Origin: a bacterium
GTDB taxonomy: Bacteria; Krumholzibacteriota; Krumholzibacteriia; LZORAL124-64-63
Length of the DNA: 8,832 nt
Direction of reading: 5' to 3'
Assembly: GCA_018652925.1 (NCBI GenBank)
Contig: JABIBH010000399.1
Location: 1 to 8,832 of the forward strand
The translations under genes were made by a program, and so were the position numbers. The notes under the pieces are model-generated. The model was not told the origin of the DNA and made no database searches. It worked only from the letters and a program-made list of their open reading frames with translations. Shown here piece by piece: positions 6,204 through 8,832 of this stretch. Position 1 is the stretch's first letter. Each line of letters starts with the position of its first letter.

Positions 6204-6905
6204 ATGCCGGAAATGTATGAGATTTACGAAAAACACGCAGATAAGTACGATGAACTGGTTCGCGCAGAAGACTACCAGAACAATCTCCGGAATCTCCTCC
6301 ATGAAACTGTCAACTGGCGCGACCTCTCTGTAATTGAGGGTGGGGTTGGGACCGGCAGAGTAACTCGCCTGTACATCGAGCAAGTAGCGTCGTCTATATG
6401 TTGTGATCGAGCTCAACATATGCTCGATTTTGCTCAGGTTGCTCTATCGGAACATGAAGAGAAGCTGAAGTTCTTAAGAGCTGACAACTTGAACATCCCT
6501 GATCTCGATGGTGGATTTGATCTGTTTATTGAAGGCTGGAGTTTTGGTCACTCAGTGTCAGATTGTTCTACTGCCGATGAAATTAAAAGCGTGACAGATA
6601 TTCTGGTCCACAACGCCACAAAGGATTTGAAACCTGGGGGAGTTGTTATCCTTCTGGAAACGCTCGGTACAAACTTGGACTTTCCGGGTCCTCCGCATGA
6701 AAAGCTGAATATATTCTATTCGGAACTTGAGCAAAAACACGGTTTCCAGATGAAGAAAATCAGAACGGACTATCAATTTCAGTCCAATGAAGAAGCAGCT
6801 CGGATCATGGGGTTTTTCTTCGGTGAGAAAATGTGCCAGAGTGTCCTCAAGCGAAATAATGCAATAATTCCAGAATGGACTGGGATGTGGACAAAGACGA
6901 TTTGA
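6204..6905 (+). CDS. Class I SAM-dependent methyltransferase, substrate unknown
   Basis: The 233-residue protein starts with MYEIYEKHADKYDELVRAEDYQNNL, a common entry segment of small Rossmann methyltransferases. SAM motif I follows as EGGVGTGR at residues 45-52, and D68 in CCDRAQHML is at the position that binds the ribose hydroxyls. Motif II-like FDLFIEGW and the strand PGGVVILLETLG follow. It is a soluble cytoplasmic enzyme and the substrate cannot be predicted from these motifs. AAGGGA at 6191-6196, 7 bases before the ATG, confirms the start. The gene lies 42 bases after the antitoxin stop, on the same strand, and may be read from the toxin-antitoxin promoter. It is followed at once by a relic of an XRE regulator in another frame. 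Confidence 0.85.
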   Translation: MPEMYEIYEKHADKYDELVRAEDYQNNLRNLLHETVNWRDLSVIEGGVGTGRVTRLYIEQVASSICCDRAQHMLDFAQVALSEHEEKLKFLRADNLNIPDLDGGFDLFIEGWSFGHSVSDCSTADEIKSVTDILVHNATKDLKPGGVVILLETLGTNLDFPGPPHEKLNIFYSELEQKHGFQMKKIRTDYQFQSNEEAARIMGFFFGEKMCQSVLKRNNAIIPEWTGMWTKTI

Positions 6906-6954
6906 TTCCGGGGAGATGACCCAGCAGGAATTAGCCAACAAGGTTGTTAAAAAC
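6895..6954 (+). pseudogene. Relic of an XRE-family HTH regulator (fragment)
   Basis: In frame 1 the bases just after, and partly overlapping, the methyltransferase end read RRFDSGEMTQQELANKV. This matches the first HTH helices of small XRE regulators, which commonly read LRFxxGEMTQQELAxKVGV followed by a TRQTI recognition helix. Here the similarity stops after about residue V at 6949-6954, and the frame runs on as unrelated residues (KNSLHYFQRS...) to a stop at 7012-7014, antisense to the MATE gene end. The recognition helix and C-terminal half are missing, and the frame is closed upstream by a TAA at 6865-6867. ATG 6916 is preceded by GGGGAG but would give only 32 residues. It is probably a remnant left by a deletion or insertion breakpoint near 6950. 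Confidence 0.55.
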
Positions 6955-6962
6955 AGTCTGCA

Positions 6963-8357
6963 CTATTTCCAGAGATCCACGTGCCGCCATTTACCAGATA
7001 GGAACCTGCCATAGAGCAGGGCAGAGCGGATCGCGTAACAAACCACAGAACCAATCCAGGCAACTGCAACAGAGCCGTTGTGATAAACAACCAGATACCA
7101 GGTCAGGGGCAGGAATACAAGCCAACCGACAAAGAATGCAATCAACATTGTAGGTTTTGTATCTCCAGCTCCTGTGAGCAGGCCATTGCCAATCATTCGT
7201 GCGCCATCGAAAACCTGGAACAGTGCAGCAAGTGGAACCATGGTCGCAGCGAACGCAAGTATTGCCGGGTCTGGTGTGAAAATCTTGTAGACATTTCCAC
7301 CAAGCAGAACCAGAATTACAGCAAGTGTAAGGCTGTAATACAATCCCATTTTATAGGTTTGTTTGCCATACATTTCGGCTTTGTCGTGGTCGCCTTTACC
7401 AACAAGATTACCCATTAAAACCGAGCCGGCAATGGTCAGTCCCCACATCGGCATAAATGAAAATGATAGAATCTGTACCTGGATTTGACTGGTTGCAAGT
7501 GCAACTGCACCAGCCCTTCCAATCAGAATTGTGAAGATAGCAAACCCGACCATATCAATAAACCCCGACATCGAGGCGGGCATACCCACAACAAAGGCTT
7601 TTTTGATAATCTTGAAATCGATTTTCCTGGGAACGTGGATTTTATAATGTTTCCTGCCATAAGCCGGGAATATTGCCCATGCTGCCATGATCAGGAAGTT
7701 CAGGAATGTTGCAACACTTGTGCCGATCGCAGCACCAGTTACACCCATTTCAGGAACAGCCAACCAGGTTCTTCCAGCAAATTCAAATCCGGTCCAACCA
7801 AAGATAAGCCAGACATCAAGCAACACATTGACTGAGTTGGAAACAATACCGGCCCACATTGGGACGCGGGTTCGTTTTCTGCCTTGAAAATAACCCATCA
7901 GACAGAAAGCAAGTTGTGTAAAGACCGCACTCAGTGTACGCCATTTTATGTAGAGGTAAGTTTGATCAATAACTTCAGGCGGATTTTGAGTCCACGGTAA
8001 AACGTGGTTACTGAAATAACCCATCAACGAAAGTATTATGCCACCAGCAATGGCAATGTAGGCAACTTGCCAGGCATAATCGCCAACCGCTTTATTATCG
8101 TTGCGACCAAAAGCTTGTGCTATGAAAGTGTTACTTATTCTACTGAGATTATTGAACAGGGAGTATGTAGCCCAGGTTATCAGTCCACCCAGACCAGCAG
8201 CACCAAGTGCAAGACTGGAGTAGTGGCCAAGTAGAATTGTATCGGCAGTCCACATCAAAGTGGATGAAAACATGGTCAAGATTATAGGCGAGGCGAGCCA
8301 CATGATCTCTCGACCGTGTTTAACTTCCAGCGTGCTTATAATTTTGCTTCTACTCAT
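6963..8357 (-). CDS. MATE-family multidrug efflux transporter (NorM-like)
   Basis: The 464-residue inner-membrane protein fits the family in length and in its two homologous six-helix halves. The N-terminal half contains EIMWLASPIILTMFSSTLMWTAD (about residues 17-39), DTILLGHYSSLALGAAGLG and the GYFQGRKRTRVPM loop. The second half starts near VGMPASMSGFIDMVGFAIF and includes VLMGNLVGKGDHDKAE and DGARMIGNGLLTGAGDTKPTM. MATE proteins exchange Na+ or H+ for cationic drugs or metabolites, and the substrate here is unknown. ATG 8357 gives the usual N-terminus; no good Shine-Dalgarno site precedes it, and M19 has none either. It is divergent from aroA across 66 bases and convergent with the methyltransferase. 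Confidence 0.92.
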   Translation of the reverse strand: MSRSKIISTLEVKHGREIMWLASPIILTMFSSTLMWTADTILLGHYSSLALGAAGLGGLITWATYSLFNNLSRISNTFIAQAFGRNDNKAVGDYAWQVAYIAIAGGIILSLMGYFSNHVLPWTQNPPEVIDQTYLYIKWRTLSAVFTQLAFCLMGYFQGRKRTRVPMWAGIVSNSVNVLLDVWLIFGWTGFEFAGRTWLAVPEMGVTGAAIGTSVATFLNFLIMAAWAIFPAYGRKHYKIHVPRKIDFKIIKKAFVVGMPASMSGFIDMVGFAIFTILIGRAGAVALATSQIQVQILSFSFMPMWGLTIAGSVLMGNLVGKGDHDKAEMYGKQTYKMGLYYSLTLAVILVLLGGNVYKIFTPDPAILAFAATMVPLAALFQVFDGARMIGNGLLTGAGDTKPTMLIAFFVGWLVFLPLTWYLVVYHNGSVAVAWIGSVVCYAIRSALLYGRFLSGKWRHVDLWK

Positions 8358-8380
8358 GATTGCAACAAGGTAGCGTTCAA

Positions 8381-8393
8381 GACAACTATTGTC
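8381..8393. promoter_or_regulatory. Short inverted repeat between the MATE and aroA genes
   Basis: GACAA (8381-8385) and TTGTC (8389-8393) form a perfect 5-3-5 inverted repeat in the only divergent intergenic region of the window. A dimeric regulator could bind here, but the site is short and I recognise no known box. Confidence 0.3.
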
Positions 8394-8417
8394 GAGAGTG
8401 AGTTATTCAATTAAACT
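8389..8417 (+). promoter_or_regulatory. Possible weak promoter of aroA
   Basis: TTGTCG at 8389-8394 (4 of 6) and TAAACT at 8412-8417 (4 of 6) are 17 bases apart. The expected start would be at about 8423-8425, on the aroA ATG, which has no Shine-Dalgarno site. The match is modest and the boxes are not unique in AT-rich sequence. Confidence 0.35.
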
Positions 8418-8423
8418 CCTTCT

Positions 8424-8832
8424 ATGAAATCTCTAAACGGCAAAATTAACGTTCCAGGGGACAAGTCGATTTCCCATCGTGCTGTATTAATGGCCCTTTT
8501 AACCGATGGCAAATGTGTAGTTCATAACTGGCTCAACAGCATGGATACACGCAGGTCGTTGAACGCTGTAATTTTGCTCGGCGCTGAAACTGACTATTTG
8601 AATGGTGCGCTGACAATTTCCAGAGGCGATTTTCCAACCACTGTTACTGCAGCAATCGATTGCGGAAACAGCGGCACAACAGCCAGACTTCTGTGTGGGC
8701 TGGTTGCAGGTAGCAGTGCAAGTGCAACTCTGTTTGGAGATGATTCACTTTCGGCAAGACCAATGCTCAGAGTTATCAAACCGTTACAAAAACTTGGAGC
8801 AACAATTAATGGCGGACCAACACTTCCGCTGA
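8424..8832 (+). CDS. aroA: 3-phosphoshikimate 1-carboxyvinyltransferase (EPSP synthase), N-terminal part
   Basis: The frame is open to the right edge; 136 codons are visible of a family usually about 430 long. The enzyme joins shikimate-3-phosphate and phosphoenolpyruvate to make EPSP in the shikimate pathway, in the cytoplasm. Visible motifs are VPGDKSISHRAVLMALL with K14, S15 and R19 (shikimate-phosphate and PEP binding), NWLNSMDTRRSLNAVILLGA, GNSGTTARLLCG at residues 81-92 and GDDSLSARPMLRVIKPLQKLGA. The GNSGTTARL form is like Gram-positive-type and many other bacterial enzymes, differing from E. coli GNAGTAMRP, and the first motif glycine is intact. An in-frame TAA at 8412-8414 makes ATG 8424 the first usable start; no Shine-Dalgarno site precedes it. 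Confidence 0.95.
   Translation, partial: MKSLNGKINVPGDKSISHRAVLMALLTDGKCVVHNWLNSMDTRRSLNAVILLGAETDYLNGALTISRGDFPTTVTAAIDCGNSGTTARLLCGLVAGSSASATLFGDDSLSARPMLRVIKPLQKLGATINGGPTLPL

Noticed and set aside
5498..6938. GAATTATAGCC (5498-5508) and GAATTAGCC (near 6930) as attachment-site-like repeats bounding the accessory block
   Set aside because: The match is short and gapped and is expected by chance at this length.
7485..7835. Plus-strand frames, cysteine-rich, opposite the MATE gene
   Set aside because: They are antisense of conserved membrane helices, with no start signals and no recognisable domain.

Overview
The window looks like bacterial chromosome of moderate, slightly AT-leaning composition. 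Most genes have Shine-Dalgarno sites and spacing is tight. The content fits a Gram-negative-type bacterium: a typical 2-Cys peroxiredoxin, an NfeD/SPFH pair, an ACR3 transporter, a MATE pump and aroA. No RNA gene or lineage marker is present, so I do not name a phylum. No insertion sequence, CRISPR array, rRNA or tRNA was seen, and no stretch over 300 bases lacks a gene.

Left part (1-2603, + strand): the 3' end of a peroxiredoxin gene, then a small alkaline-phosphatase-superfamily metalloenzyme of unknown substrate, a short NfeD protein and a QmcA-like SPFH protein. A strong intrinsic terminator follows the peroxiredoxin gene. It lies inside the first 20 codons of the metalloenzyme gene, whose only ordinary start codon sits 3 bases after the peroxiredoxin stop. 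This suggests translation-coupled control of readthrough. NfeD and SPFH proteins are known membrane partners.

Middle part (2657-5464, + strand): a small membrane protein and a PPOX-type flavin-binding protein that abut with no gap, then an ACR3 arsenite exporter and a secreted protein of unknown family. The exporter suggests arsenic resistance, but no ArsR or ArsC gene is next to it.

Accessory part (about 5575-6955, + strand): a toxin-first type II toxin-antitoxin pair (RelE-like toxin, XRE antitoxin), a SAM-dependent methyltransferase, and a short relic of a second XRE regulator. The toxin promoter is near consensus and its expected transcription start falls on the toxin ATG. The toxin may therefore be read from a leaderless mRNA, while the antitoxin has a strong internal Shine-Dalgarno site.

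Right part (6963-8832): a MATE efflux pump on the minus strand, converging on the relic, and divergent from it the 5' part of aroA (shikimate pathway), cut by the window end. I saw no convincing wholly new system. The most unusual points are the terminator inside a coding region, the probable leaderless toxin transcript and the regulator relic.
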